Under the pieces are notes generated by a model. That model did no database searches. It worked only from the letters and a program-made list of their open reading frames with translations, and was not told where the DNA came from. A stretch of DNA of 5,200 nt from an uncultured Lachnospiraceae bacterium. Its GTDB lineage: Bacteria > Bacillota > Clostridia > Lachnospirales > Lachnospiraceae. Position 1 is the first letter of the stretch; each line of letters begins with the position of its first letter. The stretch spans positions 1 to 5,200 of the forward strand of contig CACZTA010000174.1 of assembly GCA_902783935.1 (NCBI GenBank), in the 5' to 3' direction. Made by a program: the position numbers and the translations under genes. Shown here piece after piece: positions 1-5,200 of this stretch.

Positions 1-1
1 A

Positions 2-694
2 ACTGTGGATGAAAACGGCAAGATCGATTTTGCTGATAAGAGCGTCACGGAGAACACACGTGTTTCCTATCCGATCGAGCATATCGACAAGATCGTGAAG
101 AAAGTCAGCCCGATCTCTTCAGGCCCGGCTGCTGAAAATGTCATCTTCCTTTCTGCTGATGCGTTTGGTGTTCTTCCGCCGGTTTCCATCCTGACTCCGG
201 AACAGACACAGTACTATTTCCTTTCCGGATTCACGGCAAAGCTTGCCGGAACAGAGCGCGGCATCACGGAACCGACACCGACATTCTCCGCATGCTTCGG
301 CCAGGCATTCCTTGAGCTGCATCCGACGAAATACGGGGAAGAGCTCGTAAAGAGAATGGAAAAGAGCGGCGCAAAGGCTTATCTCGTCAATACCGGCTGG
401 AACGGCACGGGCAAGCGTATCTCCATCAAGGATACACGCGGAATCATCGATGCCATCCTGAACGGCGACGTGCTTAAGGCTCCGACGAAGCAGATCCCGA
501 TCTTCAATTTCGAAGTGCCGACAGAGCTTCCGGGCGTTGATCCGGCGATCCTTGATCCGAGAGATACCTATGCGGATGCCGCGGAATGGGAAGCCAAGGC
601 GCAGGATCTCGCACAGAGATTCATCAAGAACTTTAAGAAGTATGAAGGAAATGATGCAGGCAAGGCGCTCGTCAGTGCAGGCCCGCAGCTTTAA
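2..694 (+). CDS. pckA: Phosphoenolpyruvate carboxykinase (ATP), C-terminal part
   Basis: This enzyme converts oxaloacetate and ATP to phosphoenolpyruvate, CO2 and ADP in the cytoplasm. In many anaerobes it runs in the reverse, CO2-fixing direction. The reading frame is open from base 2 with no start codon, so the gene is cut by the window edge. About 230 of the usual 530-540 residues are present, and the missing part would hold the P-loop and most metal ligands. Numbering from the Met-Asp-Glu at base 5, the visible family blocks are ENTRVSYP (16-23; its Arg matches the substrate-binding Arg333 of E. coli PckA), [14 protein letters not shown] (48-61), [19 protein letters not shown] (72-90) and [17 protein letters not shown] (129-145). 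The last block holds Arg138 and Thr144, equivalent to the adenine-contacting Arg449 and Thr455. The C-terminus ends in AGPQL, like the E. coli AGPKL, so the 3' end is intact. A hairpin follows 24 nt after the stop. The identification is recalled family knowledge plus continuous motif agreement and is very secure. Confidence 0.97.
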   Translation, partial: TVDENGKIDFADKSVTENTRVSYPIEHIDKIVKKVSPISSGPAAENVIFLSADAFGVLPPVSILTPEQTQYYFLSGFTAKLAGTERGITEPTPTFSACFGQAFLELHPTKYGEELVKRMEKSGAKAYLVNTGWNGTGKRISIKDTRGIIDAILNGDVLKAPTKQIPIFNFEVPTELPGVDPAILDPRDTYADAAEWEAKAQDLAQRFIKNFKKYEGNDAGKALVSAGPQL

Positions 695-718
695 TCTGAA
701 ATTACAGGAAACATGACG

Positions 719-748
719 AGGCTGCCGCACGCGTGCGGCAGCCTTTCT
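719..748 (+). terminator. Probable intrinsic terminator after pckA (perfect palindrome)
   Basis: Bases 719-744 form an exact 26-nt palindrome. It folds as an 11-bp, GC-rich stem (arms AGGCTGCCGCA and TGCGGCAGCCT) with a CGCG loop. It is followed by TTCT, so the T-tract is short and interrupted. The position, 24 nt after the pckA stop, fits a rho-independent terminator. The weak T-tract, and the start of the next gene only 34 nt after base 748, mean that partial read-through is plausible. Confidence 0.72.
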
Positions 749-768
749 CAACATCTTTATGTAAAAGC

Positions 769-776
769 AGAGGGGT
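769..776 (+). promoter_or_regulatory. Ribosome binding site of the PfkB kinase
   Basis: AGAGGGGT lies 6 nt before the ATG at 783 and fixes that start. The ATG at 759 just upstream is followed directly by TAA and cannot be the start. No convincing -35/-10 pair was seen between the hairpin (ending at 744) and this site. Confidence 0.7.
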
Positions 777-782
777 GACAGC

Positions 783-1730
783 ATGGCGAGCAGCGGGATC
801 GTGGTAATCGGTGCAGTCTTCGTTGATATCAAAGGGTATCCGCTGGCGCAGTATATTGCCGGCGGACGGAACGTGGGAAATGTCGTGCAGGTCCACGGCG
901 GCGTCAGCCGGAATATCGCGGAGGATATTGCGAATATTGAGCTCAGGCCTGTTTTCGTCAGTGTCGTGGACGAAAGCGGGACCGGGACGGATGTCATTGA
1001 GAAGCTGAAGCGGCACAAGGTGAACACGGATTATATTGTTCGGAAGGAAGGCGGACTCGGGACATGGCTCGCTATTTTTGACCACAGCGGCGATGTCGTT
1101 GCGTCGATATCGGGCCGCCCGGATCTCACGGGGGTTCTGGAAGCACTCGAAAGACACGGCGACGAGATTTTCAGCAATGCGGACAGCGTGGCGATCGAGG
1201 TGGATATGGAAGTCCCGATACTGAAAAAGATCTTTGAACTTGCGGACCGCTACGGGAAGAATGTTTATGCGGCTGTCTCCAATATGTCCATCGCCATGGA
1301 GCGGCGCGACCTTCTGACGCGCACCGCATGCCTTGTGTGCAACCAGCAGGAGGCAGGGCTTCTGTTCTCGGAGGATTATGAAGGCCTGGATCCGGAGACT
1401 CTGTGCGGAATCCTGGAAAAGAAAATCCGCCAGATGGGAATGCCGGCCATGGTGGTCACCATGGGAGACAGAGGTGCTGTTTATGCCGAGCTGGACGGAG
1501 AAGCCGGGATCTGCCCGCCGCAGAAGACGGAAGTCATTGACACGACGGGTGCGGGCGATGCCTTTTTTGCAGGTGTGACGATCGGCCTTACCTATGGTAA
1601 GACGCTGAGGGAATCGGCGGGGATCGGAACGAGGATGGCTTCGGCCGTGATCGCCACGAAAGAGAGCGTGTGTCCGAGGTTCCGGCCTGAAGAGTTCGGG
1701 CTGGAAGGCAGGACCGGAACAGAAGACTGA
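783..1730 (+). CDS. PfkB/ribokinase-family kinase, pseudouridine-kinase-like
   Basis: This cytoplasmic kinase transfers the ATP gamma-phosphate to a sugar or nucleoside hydroxyl. At 315 residues its length is normal for the family. An N-terminal strand, IVVIGAVFVDIKG (6-18), carries Asp15, a usual substrate contact. It is followed by GGVSRNIAEDIA (39-50), the glycine-rich substrate loop. An NxxE motif (Asn187-Glu190) and TMGDRG (226-231) precede the family signature DTTGAGDAFFAGV (253-265), whose Asp259 is the expected catalytic base. All core residues are present, so it should be active. The NVGNVVQVHGGVSRNIA stretch (30-46) and the PPQKTEVIDTTGAGDA region resemble PsuK (pseudouridine kinase) more than ribokinase or fructokinase. 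However, no pseudouridine glycosidase (psuG) is adjacent. The gene instead lies 13 nt before a GH4 alpha-galactosidase gene, which suggests co-transcription and perhaps a sugar substrate. Family membership is secure. The substrate is open: pseudouridine or another nucleoside, or a hexose or pentose. Confidence 0.9.
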   Translation: MASSGIVVIGAVFVDIKGYPLAQYIAGGRNVGNVVQVHGGVSRNIAEDIANIELRPVFVSVVDESGTGTDVIEKLKRHKVNTDYIVRKEGGLGTWLAIFDHSGDVVASISGRPDLTGVLEALERHGDEIFSNADSVAIEVDMEVPILKKIFELADRYGKNVYAAVSNMSIAMERRDLLTRTACLVCNQQEAGLLFSEDYEGLDPETLCGILEKKIRQMGMPAMVVTMGDRGAVYAELDGEAGICPPQKTEVIDTTGAGDAFFAGVTIGLTYGKTLRESAGIGTRMASAVIATKESVCPRFRPEEFGLEGRTGTED

Positions 1731-1743
1731 TCTGGAGAATAAT

Positions 1744-3066
1744 ATGCTTAAAATAACCTTTATGGGAGCCGGGAGCACGGTTTTTGTCAGAAACGTCATC
1801 GGCGACTGTATGTGCACGCCCTGTTTAAGGGATGCCGAAATCGCACTCTATGATATCGATGCCGGGAGACTTGAGGATTCGGCGGTCATTCTCCGCGCAT
1901 TAAACAGGAATATCAACGAAAACAGAAGCGTGATCCGGACGTACCTCGGAGAAGAAAACCGGAAAGAAGCGCTGCGGGGCGCCCGCTTTGTCATCAATGC
2001 GATCCAGGTGGGCGGGTACGATCCCTGTACCATTACCGATTTTGAGATTCCGAAAAAATACGGGCTCAGACAGACGATTGCCGATACGCTCGGTATCGGC
2101 GGGATTATGCGCGCACTGCGCACGATTCCTGTCATGCAGGCGTTTGCGGAGGACATGGAAGAAGTCTGCCCGGATGCGATTTTCCTGAATTATACAAATC
2201 CCATGGCGATGCTCTCGGGCTATATGCAGCGCTATACGAAGGTCCGGACGGTCGGGCTCTGCCACAGCGTGCAGGTATGCTCGGAGACGCTCCTGAAGGA
2301 ACTGGGGATGGAGGACCGCCTGGAGGGGCGTACCGAACTGATCGCCGGGATCAATCACATGGCGTGGCTCCTTGAGCTGAAGGACCGGGAGGGAAATGAC
2401 CTGTATCCGGAGATCAGGAAGCGCGCGGACGAGAAAAACCGGACGGAGAAACACCCGGATATGGTCCGCTTTGAATACATCCGGCGGCTCGGCTGGTACT
2501 GCACGGAATCAAGCGAACACAATGCGGAATACAATCCGCTGTTTATCAAATCCCGCTATCCGGACATGATCGATGCGCTGCAGATCCCGCTGGACGAGTA
2601 TCCGCGCCGCTGCATCAAACAGATCGAAGGCTGGAAAGAGGAAAAGGCCGGGATTCTTGCAGACGGCAAAATCACGCATGAGCGGTCGAAAGAGTACGCG
2701 TCCTATATTATGGAGGCAGTCGTGACGAATACGCCGTATAAAATCGGCGGGAATGTGCTGAATACGGGCCTGATCGACAACCTGCCCGCCGACGCGTGCG
2801 TCGAGGTCCCCTGCCTGGTGGACGGCAGCGGCATTACCCCGTGCCATGTCGGACGGCTCCCCGAGCAGTGCGCCGGCATGAACCGCACAAATATCAATGT
2901 CCAGCTCATGACGATTGAGGCGGCCCGCACCCGGAACCGCGAGGATATTTACAGGGCGGCGATGCTTGACCCGCACACGGCTGCCGAGCTGAATATTGAC
3001 GACATCGTGGCGATGTGCGATGAGCTGATCGATGCGCACGGAGACTATATGGCCATGTACCGCTGA
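1744..3066 (+). CDS. melA: Alpha-galactosidase, glycoside hydrolase family 4
   Basis: This enzyme hydrolyses terminal alpha-galactosides (melibiose, raffinose-type sugars) by the GH4 redox-elimination mechanism, which needs NAD+ and a divalent metal such as Mn2+. At 440 residues it is close to the roughly 430-450 of known MelA proteins. The N-terminal Rossmann motif FMGAGSTVF (6-14) binds NAD. DPCTITDFEIPKKYGLRQT (93-111) and IADTLGIGGIMRALRTIP (112-129) are MelA blocks. NYTNP (149-153) is conserved. CHSV (173-176) is the motif associated with alpha-galactosidases, as opposed to other GH4 specificities. Cys173 and His205 (in GINHMAW) are the expected metal ligands. TESSEHNAEY (254-263), PLDEYPRRC and DPHTAAEL (409-416) also match MelA, with the Bacillus subtilis protein the closest in memory. 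There is no signal peptide, so substrates must be imported, yet no transporter is in the window. GGAG lies 6 nt before the ATG. The stop is followed by moxR after 32 nt with no terminator. Alpha-galacturonidase or alpha-glucosidase activity is less likely. Confidence 0.92.
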   Translation: MLKITFMGAGSTVFVRNVIGDCMCTPCLRDAEIALYDIDAGRLEDSAVILRALNRNINENRSVIRTYLGEENRKEALRGARFVINAIQVGGYDPCTITDFEIPKKYGLRQTIADTLGIGGIMRALRTIPVMQAFAEDMEEVCPDAIFLNYTNPMAMLSGYMQRYTKVRTVGLCHSVQVCSETLLKELGMEDRLEGRTELIAGINHMAWLLELKDREGNDLYPEIRKRADEKNRTEKHPDMVRFEYIRRLGWYCTESSEHNAEYNPLFIKSRYPDMIDALQIPLDEYPRRCIKQIEGWKEEKAGILADGKITHERSKEYASYIMEAVVTNTPYKIGGNVLNTGLIDNLPADACVEVPCLVDGSGITPCHVGRLPEQCAGMNRTNINVQLMTIEAARTRNREDIYRAAMLDPHTAAELNIDDIVAMCDELIDAHGDYMAMYR

Positions 3067-3098
3067 CGCAATGCAGCGGGCCGGAAACGGAGCATAGA

Positions 3099-4040
3099 AT
3101 GAGAAACATTTTGACCGAAATAAGGGAAAACGTGGCTGAAGTGATGGTCGGAAAGGAGAAGGTAACAGACCTTCTCCTTGTGTGTCTTGCGGCGGGCGGC
3201 CATGTGCTCCTGGAGGATATCCCCGGGAGCGGAAAGACAGTGCTCGCGAGGTCGCTCGCGAAATCACTGGATCTGCGTTTCGGCCGCATCCAGTTTACGC
3301 CGGACCTCCTTCCGGGTGATGTGACCGGTCTCAGTTACTACAACCGGGAAAAGGGCAAATTCGTTTTCCGGGAAGGACCTGTTTTTGCGCAGGTCCTGCT
3401 GGCGGACGAGATTAACAGGGCGACGCCGAGGACACAGTCAGCCCTCCTTGAATGCATGGGAGAAGGCCAGGTGACCGTCGACGGCACGACACGGGAGCTC
3501 GGGAAACCGTTTTTTGTCATCGCCACGCAGAACCCGGTGGAGACACTCGGCTGTTTCCCGCTCCCGGAGGCGCAGCTTGACCGCTTTCTCATGAAGATCA
3601 GCATGGGAGAACTGTCCGCAGAAGAAGAGCGGCGGATGATTGACCGGTTCATCGTGCGGGATCCCCTGCCGGAGCTGAAAGCCTGCGCGGATGCGGAGGC
3701 CGTACTGGACATTCAGAGGCAGTGCCGGGAGGTCTTTGTGCATTCTGACCTCCGGGATTATATAACGGCACTCGCGCAGAAATCGAGGACGACCGGGCTG
3801 TCCGGCCTCCGGGAAGGCATCAGCCCGCGCGGGACGCTGGCGCTTCTCAGGGCAGCACAGGGATTTGCGCTCCTGGACGGAAGAGATTACGCGGTTCCGG
3901 AAGATATTCACAATGCGGCCGTACCGGTGCTGGCACACAGATTCCTCGGCGAAGAGACCTCCGGAACTGCGCGTGCGGAGAAAATCCGCCAGCTGCTGCG
4001 TTCCGTTCCCGTGCCGACGGAAGACTGGGAGCGGAGATGA
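3099..4040 (+). CDS. MoxR-family AAA+ ATPase
   Basis: MoxR ATPases are cytoplasmic chaperone-like machines that act on partner proteins, often with VWA or DUF58 proteins, in assembling or activating enzymes and envelope complexes. The 313 residues cover the whole family length. Walker A is EDIPGSGKT (39-47, Lys46). Walker B is VLLADEINRA (99-108, Asp103/Glu104). Sensor 1 lies in ATQNP (142-146). GCFPLPEAQLDRF (151-163) is the characteristic MoxR segment and probably carries an arginine finger at Arg162. SPRG (242-245) lies in the helical lid as sensor 2. All catalytic residues are present. GGAG (3089-3092) lies 6 nt before the ATG, which supports this start. The stop codon overlaps the DUF58 start as ATGA, so the two are translationally coupled and should work together. 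The gene follows melA by 32 nt without a terminator, so it may be transcribed from the same promoter. The substrate is unknown. A perfect hairpin lies in codons 19-27. Confidence 0.95.
   Translation: MRNILTEIRENVAEVMVGKEKVTDLLLVCLAAGGHVLLEDIPGSGKTVLARSLAKSLDLRFGRIQFTPDLLPGDVTGLSYYNREKGKFVFREGPVFAQVLLADEINRATPRTQSALLECMGEGQVTVDGTTRELGKPFFVIATQNPVETLGCFPLPEAQLDRFLMKISMGELSAEEERRMIDRFIVRDPLPELKACADAEAVLDIQRQCREVFVHSDLRDYITALAQKSRTTGLSGLREGISPRGTLALLRAAQGFALLDGRDYAVPEDIHNAAVPVLAHRFLGEETSGTARAEKIRQLLRSVPVPTEDWERR
3153..3179 (+). repeat. Perfect 11-bp inverted repeat inside moxR
   Basis: The arms AAGGAGAAGGT (3153-3163) and ACCTTCTCCTT (3169-3179) are exact reverse complements separated by AACAG. 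The mRNA can form an 11-bp stem with a 5-nt loop over codons 19-27 of moxR (Lys-Glu-Lys-Val-Thr-Asp-Leu-Leu-Leu). The left arm contains the Shine-Dalgarno-like AAGGAG, which pairs with CTCCTT. No poly-T run follows, so it does not look like a terminator. Whether it has any function is unknown, since the encoded residues follow the usual MoxR pattern. Confidence 0.85.
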
Positions 4041-5143
4041 TCGGGGTCCTGCTTGCTGCGGCAGCGCTTCTTCTGTACGGATGGACCCGGCTTTTCCGGA
4101 GAATCTGGAAAAAGGGACTGACCGTTGCCCTGCAGTTCCGGGAATCGGCGGTCTATGCCGGAGGAAAGGCGCATCTGCGCGAAGTGATTGAAAACCGGAA
4201 ACGCCTTCCGCTGCCGGTTCTTGAGGTGGGCTTCCGGATCGGAAAAGGCGTCCTGTTTGTCGACGCGGATAATACGCAGGTCAGTGATTTTGTGTATAAA
4301 AGGGATATTTTCTCCCTGCTCGGCATGGAATGCGTGACGAGGGAATACGAACTGGACTGCCGGAGACGGGGCATCTACCGCATCAGCCAGGTCACCTGTT
4401 CCGTCCGTTCGCTGCTTTACGGGCAAACCTGCTCGAGAGAAGAGCCGCCGTCAGAGGACGCACTTTTTGTGTATGCGGCCCGCACGGATATCAGGGGTGT
4501 ACTGCCTGTTCTTGAGACGCTGCTCGGCGAGAGGGAGAGTGCGCGGAGGATTTATGAGGACCCGTTTGCCTTTGCGGGCATCCGGGCTTATACAATTCAG
4601 GATCCCATGAAATCCGTGAACTGGAAAGCCAGTGCGAAGAGCGGGGAGCTGATGGTCAATACGTTCAGCTCCGTCATGGCAGAGAAGATTTCCGTCTATC
4701 TTGACGTATCGGACCCTTATATCGTAAAGAGCCCGAAACTGACGGAGGAGAGCATCTCGCTGGCGGCGACAGTCAGTGAGGCGGTGCTGACGAGGGGAAT
4801 CGAACTCTCCCTGGAAGTAAATGCAGTCCCGGAGGGAGAAGACGGGCCGTTCCGGCTCCCGCCCGGCAGGGGCAGGGAGCAGCTGAAGCGGATCGAGCAG
4901 TTTCTGGCTTCCGATATGGAGGCCCTCACAGAGACTCCGTTTGCGGAAAACGCTGAGGAGGACGGCTCGCGGATCCCGGTCTTTATTTCGAAAAATGCGA
5001 CCGCGGAGATGCAGGAACTGCTCATGATGAAATGCGGTCCTTCCGGCAGCGGCGTGTGGATCATACCGGTGCAGCAGAACGGCAGCCCGCTGCCGGTCAC
5101 GCAGCGGGGAGGCCTCAGGATTATACGGAAAGAGGTGCCGTGA
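4037..5143 (+). CDS. DUF58 domain protein, membrane-anchored
   Basis: DUF58 proteins are partners of MoxR ATPases, and their biochemical role is poorly defined. The protein has 368 residues. A hydrophobic stretch at about 2-16 is followed by basic residues (RLFRRIWKK, 18-26). This suggests a single anchor with the rest of the protein in the cytoplasm. Many DUF58 proteins have two N-terminal helices, so this one is short there. The middle (about 27-150) is probably beta-rich. The DUF58 hallmark is at about 175-210: GIRAY (181-185), then QDPMKSVNWKASAKSGEL (188-205) with the conserved Asp189, Trp196 and Ser199. After it comes a VWA-like strand, ISVYLDVSDP (218-227), in which the Asp-x-Ser pair is kept but the third MIDAS serine is replaced by Asp. 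The start at 4037 has GGGAG 5 nt upstream and overlaps the moxR stop (ATGA). The next gene starts one base after its stop, so the genes form one operon. Confidence 0.9.
   Translation: MIGVLLAAAALLLYGWTRLFRRIWKKGLTVALQFRESAVYAGGKAHLREVIENRKRLPLPVLEVGFRIGKGVLFVDADNTQVSDFVYKRDIFSLLGMECVTREYELDCRRRGIYRISQVTCSVRSLLYGQTCSREEPPSEDALFVYAARTDIRGVLPVLETLLGERESARRIYEDPFAFAGIRAYTIQDPMKSVNWKASAKSGELMVNTFSSVMAEKISVYLDVSDPYIVKSPKLTEESISLAATVSEAVLTRGIELSLEVNAVPEGEDGPFRLPPGRGREQLKRIEQFLASDMEALTETPFAENAEEDGSRIPVFISKNATAEMQELLMMKCGPSGSGVWIIPVQQNGSPLPVTQRGGLRIIRKEVP
5131..5137 (+). promoter_or_regulatory. Ribosome binding site of the last gene
   Basis: AGAGGTG, inside the last codons of the DUF58 gene, lies 7 nt before the ATG at 5145. 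A second candidate, GGAG at 5150-5153, lies 9 nt before an in-frame ATG at 5163. The 5145 start is favoured because it sits one base after the DUF58 stop, as in other translationally coupled genes. Confidence 0.5.
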
Positions 5144-5144
5144 G

Positions 5145-5200
5145 ATGACGGAGAGACGATTTATGAAGGCAGCGGAGGTCCTGCATCCGGTCATGCTTCT
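5145..5200 (+). CDS. Start of a further gene in the MoxR-DUF58 operon (partial)
   Basis: The frame opens with ATG one base after the DUF58 stop and stays open to the window edge, giving 18 codons that begin MTERRFMKAAEVLHPVML. This is too short to identify. A basic start turning hydrophobic at about residue 12 onward would fit the beginning of a membrane protein. In many genomes MoxR-DUF58 pairs are followed by a multi-spanning protein with a transglutaminase-like domain (TgpA type), which is a guess from context only. An in-frame ATG at 5163 with its own GGAG is an alternative start. Confidence 0.6.
   Translation, partial: MTERRFMKAAEVLHPVML

Noticed and set aside
754..766. Possible -10-like TTTATGTAA sequence before the kinase
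   Set aside because: It matches the consensus poorly, and the place for a -35 box falls inside the palindrome with no TTGACA-like sequence.
119..1027. Open frame on the - strand (302 codons) opposite pckA and the start of the kinase
   Set aside because: It crosses the pckA stop, the palindrome and the start of the next gene, and shows no family motif. A shadow frame is the simpler explanation.
702..1817. Long open frame on the - strand (371 codons) across the kinase gene
   Set aside because: It lies wholly opposite a gene with clear PfkB motifs, its translation shows no recognisable domain, and it is rich in Arg, His and Pro as expected for an antisense shadow of GC-rich coding sequence.
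2788..2799. Short inverted repeat GACGC-GT-GCGTC inside melA
   Set aside because: The stem is only 5 bp with a 2-nt loop, expected by chance in GC-rich coding DNA.
3242..3261. Near-tandem repeat of GCTCGCGA (two copies 11 nt apart) in moxR
   Set aside because: It encodes the repeated Leu-Ala of the helix after Walker A (LARSLAKSL), so coding and codon preference explain it.
2509..3267. Open frame on the - strand (252 codons) opposite the 3' half of melA and the start of moxR
   Set aside because: No motif or convincing ribosome binding site was recognised, and both + strand genes are strongly supported by family motifs.
4451..5194. Open frame on the - strand (247 codons) opposite the DUF58 gene
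   Set aside because: No recognisable domain; it lies opposite a motif-supported gene in a tight operon.

Overview
The window reads as a moderately GC-rich bacterial chromosome segment. All genes lie on the + strand and are tightly packed. It most likely comes from an anaerobic member of the Bacillota (Clostridia, perhaps Lachnospiraceae). The reasons are an ATP-type PEP carboxykinase, an alpha-galactosidase of the Bacillus subtilis MelA type, strong GGAG-type ribosome binding sites, and a MoxR/DUF58 cluster. The taxonomic call is an inference from gene content as recalled, not from a database search.

Layout: (1) 2-694 is the C-terminal part of pckA, cut by the left edge of the window. (2) 719-748 is a perfect 26-nt palindrome followed by a short T-rich stretch, probably an intrinsic terminator of modest strength. 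(3) 783-1730 encodes a PfkB/ribokinase-family kinase whose N-terminal part resembles pseudouridine kinases. (4) 1744-3066 encodes a cytoplasmic, NAD- and metal-dependent GH4 alpha-galactosidase (melA), 13 nt after the kinase. (5) 3099-4040 encodes a MoxR AAA+ ATPase, 32 nt after melA. (6) 4037-5143 encodes a DUF58 protein whose start overlaps the moxR stop (ATGA). (7) From 5145, one base after the DUF58 stop, a further gene starts and runs off the right edge.

Functionally there are three blocks: central carbon metabolism (pckA), a small sugar or nucleoside utilisation pair (kinase plus melA), and a MoxR-DUF58-(next gene) module of the kind thought to act as an ATP-driven chaperone or assembly system linked to the cell envelope. 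No terminator or obvious promoter separates the second and third blocks, so one transcript could run from the kinase through the DUF58 gene and beyond. No transporter, regulator, mobile element, CRISPR array, tRNA or rRNA was seen. No stretch over 300 bases lacks a gene.

I did not find a clearly new system. The most unusual items are a perfect 11-bp inverted repeat inside the start of moxR that sequesters a Shine-Dalgarno-like sequence, the PsuK-like kinase paired with a GH4 enzyme, and the apparent lack of promoter space after the pckA hairpin.
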